A stretch of 35,432 nucleotides of DNA from a virus. Of this stretch, positions 6,515-11,516 are shown one piece after another. The stretch covers positions 1 to 35,432 of IMG/VR virus record IMGVR_UViG_3300005613_000215; one strand, 5' to 3'. Within the stretch, counting starts at the first letter, position 1. Every line of letters begins with the position of its first letter. The notes below the pieces were generated by a model that was given only the letters and a program-made list of their open reading frames with translations, was not told the origin of the DNA and did not search any database. The position numbers were made by a program, and so were the translations under genes.

Positions 6515-7090
6515 TTAGTCATTAAGTCCCCCAAGAATAGACGAGCCTGACACTGAAGTCGTTTGCTCATCGGCTTCAAGCAACAAGTGCTTCGCCTCGT
6601 TAAAGACGACTTCGGTGTTGCTGAAGATGTACTTGCCACCGTGCAAGATGAAAGGACCGTCAGCCCCTGCACGCTTAGCAGCACGCTCGATGTTCTGTGC
6701 CTGCCATGATGAAGGCTCCGTGGTCTCGACAATGCGAACACGTAATGTGTTGCCGTTGACCTGTGGATTGAGAACATTGAGCGGAAGAATCTCACGCCCT
6801 TGATCATCGGTCATCCAAGCTGGGTTAGATGTACTGAGATCAATGCCCAACAAGTTAGAGGCATCTGTCGGTTCAGCTGTTAACCAAGCACGACGAGCAC
6901 CACCCGCAGAAAAGCGATCATCTGACTTGTTGAACATACCAAGCACGTTGGTTGCTCCGCGGTCAGCAGATTCGATTATTTCTGCAAGCTCAAGTTGAAC
7001 TTTGCCCCCGTTAACGCGTCGCGCATGAACGAGGAGAGAATTGCCTGCTGTTAAGGTCGCAAGTGAACCTGTGTTTACTGTGTTTACCAT
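6515..7090 (-). CDS. Conserved phage protein, paralogue B
   Basis: A 191-residue protein of the same family as the gene at 4749-5336. The two share GNSLLV near residue 16, a V-L-G-FNKSDDRF block, RRAW-TAE, a LN-LNP strand and the GADGPF-LH-GK-IFSNTE block near the end, by eye close to half identical. The family is widespread in marine phages, without an established role; single-stranded DNA binding is a guess from location. One 60-base stretch (6841-6900) counts about 52% G+C, against about 28% for 16021-16080 in the portal gene. A 426-base spacer with repeats and a palindrome lies upstream and a terminator-like hairpin downstream, so it is probably transcribed alone and in quantity. Confidence 0.85.
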   Translation of the reverse strand: MVNTVNTGSLATLTAGNSLLVHARRVNGGKVQLELAEIIESADRGATNVLGMFNKSDDRFSAGGARRAWLTAEPTDASNLLGIDLSTSNPAWMTDDQGREILPLNVLNPQVNGNTLRVRIVETTEPSSWQAQNIERAAKRAGADGPFILHGGKYIFSNTEVVFNEAKHLLLEADEQTTSVSGSSILGGLND

Positions 7091-7201
7091 GATGGTAAGT
7101 TTAAAATGATTAAAAAATGAAAAAAAATTGAATTATGATAAAAGCCTGAGTGGCTAAAATCCAAAGTTTAAAAATGCAAGTTTAAAAGTGTAAACTGCAA
7201 T

Positions 7202-7216
7202 ACTGTATGATACAGT
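7202..7216. promoter_or_regulatory. Operator-like palindrome
   Basis: ACTGTAT, G, ATACAGT is a perfect inverted repeat with 7-base arms around one central base. This spacing is typical of the site of a dimeric DNA-binding protein. It lies about 110 bases upstream of the 191-residue gene. Confidence 0.5.
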
Positions 7217-7346
7217 GTAAAATAGGTGTTGCAAAAATGTGGGTAAAAGTGTGGTGAGGTGTCTGGAACACATACACATACACATCAATGCAACACGCAA
7301 AAGTGCACGAGTTAGCCCGAGCCCTTAAACCTATTCTTGCATAGAG

Positions 7347-7413
7347 GTAATTAGCTTGAGTGCTGATGACAGTGCAAAGCCGTAGTTAGCTTGACTGCCA
7401 ATGATAGTGCAAA
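7347..7413. repeat. Imperfect direct repeat, period 35
   Basis: Two 32-base copies, 7347-7378 and 7382-7413, agree at 27 positions. Both contain TTAGCTTGA and end in AGTGCAAA. Iterated boxes like these in a gene-free region may be iterons or operators. Confidence 0.7.
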
Positions 7414-7516
7414 AAACAATGCACTAAAGCCCCTATGCGCACTGGTAAGATAGAGACTTTTAAACTATTTTAATCAAAAGAAAAGGCAGTTTATACACAT
7501 GCCTAGGTGTTGTCGC

Positions 7517-7723
7517 TCAATCCTCTACAATATAAATGTAGAAGAGAGCAACCAGTGTCCCGAAGAAGGACACTGCGTTGGTGGCGGCGTACCCCCAAGT
7601 AGGACCAAAGTCCGTACCAAAGAGCAGCACCGCGAGGAAGGTTACTACAATCCTCACTAAAACCGCCACCAAGGCAGCTACGAGCAAAGCCCTAGCTACC
7701 GCAATAAAATTTCTCTTAACCAT
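7517..7723 (-). CDS. Small two-helix membrane protein
   Basis: A 68-residue protein with an N-terminal basic end (MVKRNF), a long hydrophobic stretch at about residues 8-35 rich in Val, Ala and Leu, a short loop with Gly/Pro/Trp, and a second hydrophobic segment at about 45-65, ending IYIVED. Two membrane helices are likely, with both ends in the cytoplasm. No family recognised. The DNA is G+C-rich (about 58% in the 60 bases 7561-7620). The start follows a hairpin (7744-7765) by 20 bases. It could be an early protein acting on the host membrane or a holin-like protein. Confidence 0.75.
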   Translation of the reverse strand: MVKRNFIAVARALLVAALVAVLVRIVVTFLAVLLFGTDFGPTWGYAATNAVSFFGTLVALFYIYIVED

Positions 7724-7743
7724 AGCGGATGGTTTAAGAGTTA

Positions 7744-7765
7744 AGAGAACTTGCAGGTGTTCTCT
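7744..7765 (-). terminator. Hairpin between two early genes
   Basis: AGAGAAC (7744-7750) pairs perfectly with GTTCTCT (7759-7765) over an 8-base loop. It lies after the 82-residue gene and 20 bases before the start of the 68-residue gene. It has no long T run, so it may act as a leader hairpin of the second gene as well as, or instead of, a terminator. Confidence 0.5.
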
Positions 7766-7817
7766 ATAACCTAAGTTTCTGTTGCCAGGTCTTCACCCCG
7801 AGTCTGACTCAGTTGAC

Positions 7818-8066
7818 TCACTTACGACGACGACCGCCTTCACGTACAAATGGTACGTGAGGCTCTCGAGTAGGGAGAGAGTTTCTCCACTCCTCAAAGT
7901 CTGCCCAAAGGTCGTCCTTAGGGTACTCTGGCCATTCGCCATTGTTCCCTACGAACTCCTTCAGGCAGTCGCCCTTGGAGTCGAAGACCATGATAGCCCA
8001 CTCTCCGCTACCTAAACCGATAGCGCGAGTGTTACCAAGGTCTTCAAGATAAATCTGTTCACTCAT
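7818..8066 (-). CDS. Unknown early protein, 82 aa
   Basis: An 82-residue protein: MSEQIYLEDLGNTRAIGLGS, then a strand-rich middle (EWAIMVFDSKGD), an aromatic acidic segment (EYPKDDLWADFEEW) and a basic tail ending GGRRRK. The mixture of an acidic body and an arginine/lysine tail suggests binding to a nucleic acid or a host protein, but I recognise no family. Its start overlaps the end of the 62-codon frame by 4 bases (ATGA) and is preceded by a hairpin (8086-8108) 19 bases away. The 7 bases TAAATCTTTC-type motif before its ATG also stands before the gene that starts at 8507. Confidence 0.72.
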   Translation of the reverse strand: MSEQIYLEDLGNTRAIGLGSGEWAIMVFDSKGDCLKEFVGNNGEWPEYPKDDLWADFEEWRNSLPTREPHVPFVREGGRRRK

Positions 8067-8251
8067 GATGAAAGATTTACAGTGAACACGACTTGTTGGG
8101 TGTCGTGTATAACCCAGTACTTACGGTAGTACCCACCTTTGTCTGGTTGCGTGCAACGCAACACAGACTTATTATAGTGACGAATGTCACTATAAAGAAC
8201 AAAGAAGGGAGCCGAAGCCCCCTTCTGTTGTTCGATGCTCTTACTCGTCAT
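8063..8251 (-). CDS. Doubtful 62-codon frame over four hairpins
   Basis: A 62-codon frame, MTSKSIEQQKGASAPFFVLY at the start and YYRKYWVIHDTQQVVF near the end. For a gene: it starts inside the end of the 88-residue gene (11-base overlap) and its stop overlaps the next start as ATGA. Against: the same 140 bases hold four successive stem-loops (8086-8225), one of them a textbook terminator right after the 88-residue gene, which would seldom leave room for a message. It may be coding, a structured leader, or both. No family recognised. Confidence 0.4.
   Translation of the reverse strand: MTSKSIEQQKGASAPFFVLYSDIRHYNKSVLRCTQPDKGGYYRKYWVIHDTQQVVFTVNLSS
8086..8195 (-). ncRNA. Row of three stem-loops, possible structured leader
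   Basis: Three stems follow one another: ACACGAC/GTCGTGT (8086-8092 with 8102-8108, 9-base loop); GTCTG plus GTTGCG with CGCAAC plus CAGAC (8141-8151 with 8157-8168, 5-base loop, one bulged A); and TTATAGTGAC/GTCACTATAA (8172-8181 with 8186-8195, 4-base loop). With the terminator at 8204-8225 they fill the space before the 82-residue gene. Confidence 0.5.
8204..8225 (-). terminator. Rho-independent terminator
   Basis: On the minus strand, GAAGGGGGC and GCTCCCTTC form a 9-base-pair stem (one G-U) closed by the stable TTCG loop, followed by TTTGTTCTTT. It comes about 15 bases after the stop of the 88-residue gene. On the plus strand the same stem has an A-C mismatch and no T run, so it is directed to the minus strand. 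Confidence 0.85.
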
Positions 8252-8507
8252 ACGACAAGAAGAGCATCTCGGTGCCGTCTGAGAAGCACATAGGCTCCCC
8301 AGTCTCGCGGCTCTTCTGAGTCACGAGATTATAACCGACTGGGATCTCAACGAGAGATCCCACTTCTGCCCCAGCAAACGGCTGTGCTGGGGCATAAACC
8401 GTCTTATCCGTTACGCTGAACGGATTTGTTTTGACGGCCAGAACGGCAAAGCTGCCATTCTTGCTGAAGCCCTTAAGGCGGGCTAAGACCATATTCTGAT
8501 CTTTCAT
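8241..8507 (-). CDS. Unknown early protein, 88 aa
   Basis: An 88-residue protein, mostly beta strands by eye: MKDQNMVLARLKGFSKNGSF, then VKTNPFSVTDKTVY, a Pro/Gly-rich middle (PAQPFAGAEVGSLVEIP) and an acidic end. The strand order could form a small barrel such as an OB or SH3-like fold, but no known family is evident. It is the first gene of the minus-strand arm next to the divergent control region, so it is probably an early gene. A 10-pair hairpin (8522-8553) ends 14 bases before its start and a strong terminator follows its stop, so it is mainly a single-gene transcript. Its G+C content is high. Confidence 0.75.
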   Translation of the reverse strand: MKDQNMVLARLKGFSKNGSFAVLAVKTNPFSVTDKTVYAPAQPFAGAEVGSLVEIPVGYNLVTQKSRETGEPMCFSDGTEMLFLSYDE

Positions 8508-8521
8508 AGCGAAAGATTTAT

Positions 8522-8553
8522 GTGCAGACGCTGCTAATTAATAGCGACTGCAC
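8522..8553 (-). promoter_or_regulatory. Leader hairpin with an alternative partner
   Basis: GTGCAG-A-CGCT (8522-8532) pairs with AGCG-A-CTGCAC (8543-8553), ten pairs with one A-A mismatch. The TGCACG at 8549-8554 can instead pair with CGTGCA at 8581-8586. The two stems exclude each other, as in an attenuator or translational switch. The first ends 14 bases before the start of the 88-residue gene. Confidence 0.5.
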
Positions 8554-8617
8554 GAGTTAAAAATACACACAGACTCTCTGCGTGCACAAGGTAGGACAAC
8601 ACCGTAAAGGTATTCTG

Positions 8618-8734
8618 CTACTGCATGGCAGCCTGTACGGTAGCTCGCTATCACCTGAGCTACGGTAGACTCCGCAGTAGTTGGCAACGTCCTAATTGCC
8701 AAGCTTTGAACTTAATCCCGGGGGATACGTTCAA
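8618..8734. ncRNA. Candidate structured RNA of three adjoining stem units
   Basis: CTACTGC (8618-8624) pairs with GCAGTAG (8674-8680) and encloses TAGCTC/GAGCTA (8641-8646 with 8657-8662). Directly next to it, TTGGCAA (8681-8687) pairs with TTGCCAA (8696-8702). Three bases on, TTGAAC (8706-8711) pairs with GTTCAA (8729-8734) around an inner ATCC/GGAT (8715-8718 with 8723-8726). All stems are perfect. The strand is not settled; the minus strand would make it the leader of the 88-residue gene. Confidence 0.45.
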
Positions 8735-8816
8735 TTGCAACAGGTAGTGGGGGACTTTTAATATATTGGTCACCGCTCTCAAAAACTCCCAACAAAAAAT
8801 TTTTTCCCCAAAATTT

Positions 8817-8848
8817 TTGCAGTATAGATTATATTTTATATACCTTTG
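8817..8848 (+). promoter_or_regulatory. Bacteroidetes-type promoter of the right arm
   Basis: TTG (8817-8819), 21 bases, then TACCTTTG (8841-8848): an exact match to the -33/-7 pattern of the Bacteroidetes housekeeping sigma factor. The expected start of transcription is near 8853. An identical layout occurs at 11469-11500. Confidence 0.85.
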
Positions 8849-9150
8849 CACTGTAACCAACATATAGTGTTGATCACCCTCGAGGGTCGAAAGATAGTTA
8901 GAGGGTCAGAAGTCGGGTTGTAGGCTGCAGTCTTGAAATAACAGACAAACATAGCGGTTGAGATGTCCCCGATAGTTACACAAAGTGCGTTGATATAAAA
9001 CTCTAGGTGGGAAGAAGACTATAGGCTGAAAGAAATTGTCCCCACGAAGGCTAAAAACGGTAGAGAAGAAATTCAACGTTAATCAGAAATCCAAGGGGGT
9101 AATATGCTCAATTCAGAAATAAGTTTTATTTTTGCAATAAATCTCTGATT
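8849..9150 (+). other. Leader of about 300 bases before the first right-arm gene
   Basis: No gene longer than 14 codons fits here. Visible structures are the perfect palindrome ACCCTCGAGGGT (8876-8887); GTGGG/CCCAC (9007-9011 with 9041-9045); an A/T-rich 6-pair hairpin (9117-9131); and AATCAGA (9081-9087) with TCTGATT (9144-9150), which ends directly before the start codon. It also has a 14-codon frame from 9104 after GGGGG. The length suggests control of translation. Confidence 0.5.
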
Positions 9151-9393
9151 ATGAGTAACAGAACAGAAACAAACTCTTGGTACATAGGAACACAACAAGA
9201 ATGTGAAGATTATAATTCCTATGTAACTGAACAAGAGAATTACCCCGGCCCAGACACAAACATGTTCAGCGTACTTACCCCTCACCCTACTAACGGTACA
9301 TACGCAATAGTAAAACACCCAAACCATGAAGATCAGTCAAGAAACATGACTGAAGTTTTAAACTTGGATGAAACCTGGTACCCAGAAAACTAA
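9151..9393 (+). CDS. Small conserved phage protein, 80 aa
   Basis: An acidic protein of 80 residues with the order WYIGTQQECEDYN, VTEQENYPG, then YAIVKHPNHE and a final MTEVLNLDETW. I recognise this as a small phage family that often stands in the tail or lysis region (Y-I-G-T-x-E-x-C-x-x-Y-N, E-N-Y-x-G, and A-I-x-K-H-P). The function is not known; short forms occur beside tail-fibre genes, so a tail accessory or chaperone role is possible. It is the first gene after the promoter at 8817 and overlaps the next start by one base (TAATG), so it is coupled to the lectin-like protein. Confidence 0.8.
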   Translation: MSNRTETNSWYIGTQQECEDYNSYVTEQENYPGPDTNMFSVLTPHPTNGTYAIVKHPNHEDQSRNMTEVLNLDETWYPEN

Positions 9394-10286
9394 TGAAACT
9401 ATCTACAAATTTACATATAGGAGGATATGTTCCTCAATCAGAAGGAGGATTTGATATCTCTAATTACGGGACAATAGTTATTGCAGCTTCTTTTAGAAAA
9501 ATAAACTCTAACTATACCGGACCCTTAATCAGAATAAGAAGGGCCTCAGATAACGTAGAACAAAATTTCGGGAGCAGTTTAAGTCTTGGGGAATTTGTAG
9601 ACGACGTAGAAATAGCAACATTTTTAGGAGGTACAGGATCAAGTCTAGGCTTTATAACCAGAATATTTGATCAATCTACAAACGGGTTTGATTACTTACA
9701 ATCCTCTGCTTCAAGACAACCGAGATATTTTGATCCAGTCATCCCTATAGGGATCGCTACCCCAAAAGCTTTCTTTGATGGGACGGACGATTTACTGCAA
9801 GCAGATACAGGAAGTTTAAAAATAGGGAAATCCACGTCAACCCAAACAACCTTTATAGTTACTCAATCCAGCACCTATGGGTTTGAGGCACTAACTACTG
9901 CAGGAAATGACCCTACAAATAATAACGGGCTTAGGCAATACAGACTAATAAGATCTTCATCATACGCAAGAATGTCTTATTTAGGGGATGTTACAGACCC
10001 ATTAACTAATACCTCAGCACCTTCAACTATATCTGCCCCAGAAATATTTACTTTAAATGCAAACAAAACTGTTGCAACATTTAAAAGAAATAACACAAAC
10101 GATATAACAGCAACACTAACTGCGTCACAACCAAACGGGGTAAGATACTCTAACCTAATGTCGGGGTCTGCGACTACCTGGTCAAAACAAGGATTATTTC
10201 ATGAGTATATCCTATTTGACTCTGCACTATCTGCAGCAAACGAATTAGAAGTCTACTCTAACTTAGAATCAACTTATATTCCATAA
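9393..10286 (+). CDS. Lectin-like virion protein (arabinofuranosidase B-type domain)
   Basis: A 297-residue protein. Residues about 34-115 have the order F-R-x6-YTGPLIRIRRASD-N-x-E, then LGEFV, a GF-x-TRIFDQS-NG-D block and QPRYFD. This is the signature of the concanavalin-A-like domain related to the catalytic domain of alpha-L-arabinofuranosidase B, often found in phage tail proteins. The rest looks like beta strands with FHEYILFDSALS near the end, a common ending of lectin-like folds. Probably it binds, or perhaps trims, host surface polysaccharide; the catalytic residues cannot be assigned with confidence. It comes before the amidase gene, in the same transcript. Confidence 0.85.
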   Translation: MKLSTNLHIGGYVPQSEGGFDISNYGTIVIAASFRKINSNYTGPLIRIRRASDNVEQNFGSSLSLGEFVDDVEIATFLGGTGSSLGFITRIFDQSTNGFDYLQSSASRQPRYFDPVIPIGIATPKAFFDGTDDLLQADTGSLKIGKSTSTQTTFIVTQSSTYGFEALTTAGNDPTNNNGLRQYRLIRSSSYARMSYLGDVTDPLTNTSAPSTISAPEIFTLNANKTVATFKRNNTNDITATLTASQPNGVRYSNLMSGSATTWSKQGLFHEYILFDSALSAANELEVYSNLESTYIP

Positions 10287-10288
10287 AA

Positions 10289-10705
10289 ATGAGAACAATT
10301 AACGAAATTATACTACACTGCTCTGCAACCAAAGAGGGTAAACACTTTGACGCTGAAGACATTCGGGTCTGGCATGTAAACGGGAATGGGTGGTCAGACA
10401 TAGGCTATCACTTCGTAATACTGTTAGACGGAACAATAGAACATGGACGTCCGATAGAAAAAATGGGGGCTCATGTTAAAGGTAGAAATAGAAATTCTGT
10501 AGGAGTATGTTATATAGGGGGATTAGATGAAGACGGTAAACCTAAAGATACTATGACTGAAGCTCAGGAAAAATCTTTTGAAGACATAGTAAAATCAATA
10601 AGATTAATTTTTGGGAAAGACATCACAATACACGGACATAATGAGTTCTCATCTAAAGCTTGCCCAAGCTTTAAAGTACATAAAAAATTCACTCACCTTT
10701 TATAA
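10289..10705 (+). CDS. N-acetylmuramoyl-L-alanine amidase (endolysin)
   Basis: A 138-residue amidase of the T7 lysozyme type (Amidase_2 fold), which cuts the bond between N-acetylmuramic acid and L-alanine in peptidoglycan at lysis. The zinc ligands are visible: His10 in ILHCSAT, His117 in HGHNEF, and Cys125 in KACPSF. Lys123 and Tyr40, in GYHF, match the catalytic positions. There is no signal peptide and no separate cell-wall binding domain, so it needs a holin, for which the gene at 31074 is a candidate. The ATG at 10289 is 2 bases past the lectin-like gene, in the same promoter-to-terminator cassette. Confidence 0.95.
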   Translation: MRTINEIILHCSATKEGKHFDAEDIRVWHVNGNGWSDIGYHFVILLDGTIEHGRPIEKMGAHVKGRNRNSVGVCYIGGLDEDGKPKDTMTEAQEKSFEDIVKSIRLIFGKDITIHGHNEFSSKACPSFKVHKKFTHLL

Positions 10706-10720
10706 CTACATAACATCATC

Positions 10721-11389
10721 ATGAAAAACTTAGACTACTTTAGCGCTCCGATAGCAATTACATTATTCATAGGATTTGTAATCTTACTGTTCAACCTTGT
10801 AGGTTGTCAGAAAGATGAAAACTTAAACAAAGAAATAGATGTAAGTACCTACGTAGATGAACAACTAATTGAAACTCTCCCAAAATGTACAGAATATTCT
10901 CAAGCTTCTCAGTATCGCTCTTTTCCAATGTTCAACATGTGTCAATGCGCAGACGGTTTAACAGGAGAGGCAGAAGGTTTAGAAAGTAGCTACAAACTAT
11001 ACCGAAAAGCTGTAATCATCAACAACTCTCAAGCTTATCAAGAGTTCTATACTGGGGCGGAAGACTATATAAAATTTAACTCTTATGTAGGACTATCTTC
11101 CCCGGATATTTACGACTTTGATTCTGATGGAAAAGTAGGCACATCTGATCTTCTCCCAGTACTTTCTGGGTGGGGAAATCAACCAGATACAACCTATAAT
11201 CTTTGTAATGTGCAAGTAAACTTCCCAAATTCTCACGGTTGGCCAAGCTCATATCCTGGAGCCTACTTCTCTGTTGTACATACTACACAAATAGATGAAG
11301 ACGGGGACGGGACAGACATGTGCCCATTAAATACTTTCAGATTAGAATTGGTATATTTAGATTCTACACTATATTTGTGGTACCACTAA
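10721..11389 (+). CDS. Lipoprotein with dockerin-like calcium loop
   Basis: A 222-residue protein. The N-terminus has a hydrophobic segment (about 10-27) and the lipobox LVGC, with Cys29 as the lipid site. Residues 132-143 form a complete 12-residue EF-hand loop (Asp132, Asp134, Asp136, Gly137, Asp143) followed by LLPVLSGWG, as in dockerin modules; a second acidic stretch (192-199, DEDGDGTD) could also bind calcium. Cysteines at 56, 74, 76, 162 and 201 may form disulphides in the periplasm. The function is unknown. A place in the envelope is likely, next to the amidase. It may act in lysis like a spanin, or protect the infected cell from other phages. A terminator follows. Confidence 0.85.
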   Translation: MKNLDYFSAPIAITLFIGFVILLFNLVGCQKDENLNKEIDVSTYVDEQLIETLPKCTEYSQASQYRSFPMFNMCQCADGLTGEAEGLESSYKLYRKAVIINNSQAYQEFYTGAEDYIKFNSYVGLSSPDIYDFDSDGKVGTSDLLPVLSGWGNQPDTTYNLCNVQVNFPNSHGWPSSYPGAYFSVVHTTQIDEDGDGTDMCPLNTFRLELVYLDSTLYLWYH

Positions 11390-11423
11390 CTATCGTAGAT
11401 TTTTAAATCTATAGACCCTAAAG

Positions 11424-11460
11424 ATGCCCGTCAGTTGAAACGTCAACGGCGGGCATTTTA
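11424..11460 (+). terminator. Rho-independent terminator
   Basis: ATGCCCG (11424-11430) pairs with CGGGCAT (11450-11456) around an inner GTTGA/TCAAC stem, followed by TTTATTTTG. It ends the cassette 9151-11389 about 35 bases after the lipoprotein gene. Confidence 0.9.
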
Positions 11461-11468
11461 TTTTGAAT

Positions 11469-11500
11469 TTGTTTACATAATAAATTTTTATATATCTTTG
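11469..11500 (+). promoter_or_regulatory. Bacteroidetes-type promoter of the late region
   Basis: TTG (11469-11471), 21 bases, TATCTTTG (11493-11500). Spacing and boxes match the promoter at 8817-8848. Transcription should start near 11505, giving a leader of about a dozen bases before the ATG at 11517. Confidence 0.85.
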
Positions 11501-11516
11501 TAACAAATCAAACATT

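Larger units (their letters stand above)
7091..7516. other. Gene-free spacer with repeats and palindrome
   Basis: No open frame of useful length on either strand. It contains a perfect interrupted palindrome (7202-7216), an imperfect tandem repeat of period 35 (7347-7413), a small hairpin (AGCC/GGCT, 7143-7155) and a long-range inverted pair (GCATAGAGG near 7340 with CCCCTATGC near 7430). Several GTGCAAA or GTGCAC boxes recur. It should hold the control signals of the 191-residue gene and may be a replication origin or a binding site for a phage regulator. Confidence 0.55.
8508..8840. other. Divergent control region, structured part
   Basis: No supported gene. It holds a dense run of inverted repeats (8522-8734), then an A/T-rich segment running into the plus-strand promoter. 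A 67-codon minus-strand frame at 8660-8863 was not accepted, since it crosses the structured part and the promoter. No TAnnTTTG element is found on the minus strand, although TACCTTTA (8605-8612 complement) differs by one base. Confidence 0.6.

Noticed and set aside
6508-6807. Minus-strand 99-codon frame in another phase of the paralogue B gene
   Set aside because: Shadow of the conserved gene, rich in Ser, Thr and Arg without pattern.
7782-8015. Plus-strand frames in the G+C-rich early block (also 7578-7769 and 8093-8293)
   Set aside because: They lie antisense to better minus-strand frames and owe their length to few A/T-rich stop codons.
178-8507. Lysogeny functions (integrase, repressor, attachment site)
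   Set aside because: No recombinase or repressor motif was found in any credible frame; the tRNA genes are whole and without repeats that would mark an att site.
8791-8819. A/T-rich inverted run as a terminator
   Set aside because: It has no G+C stem and lies where the promoter's upstream A/T element is expected.
8660-8863. 67-codon minus-strand frame in the control region
   Set aside because: It crosses the structured stems and the plus-strand promoter, has no recognisable pattern and no neighbour spacing typical of this genome.
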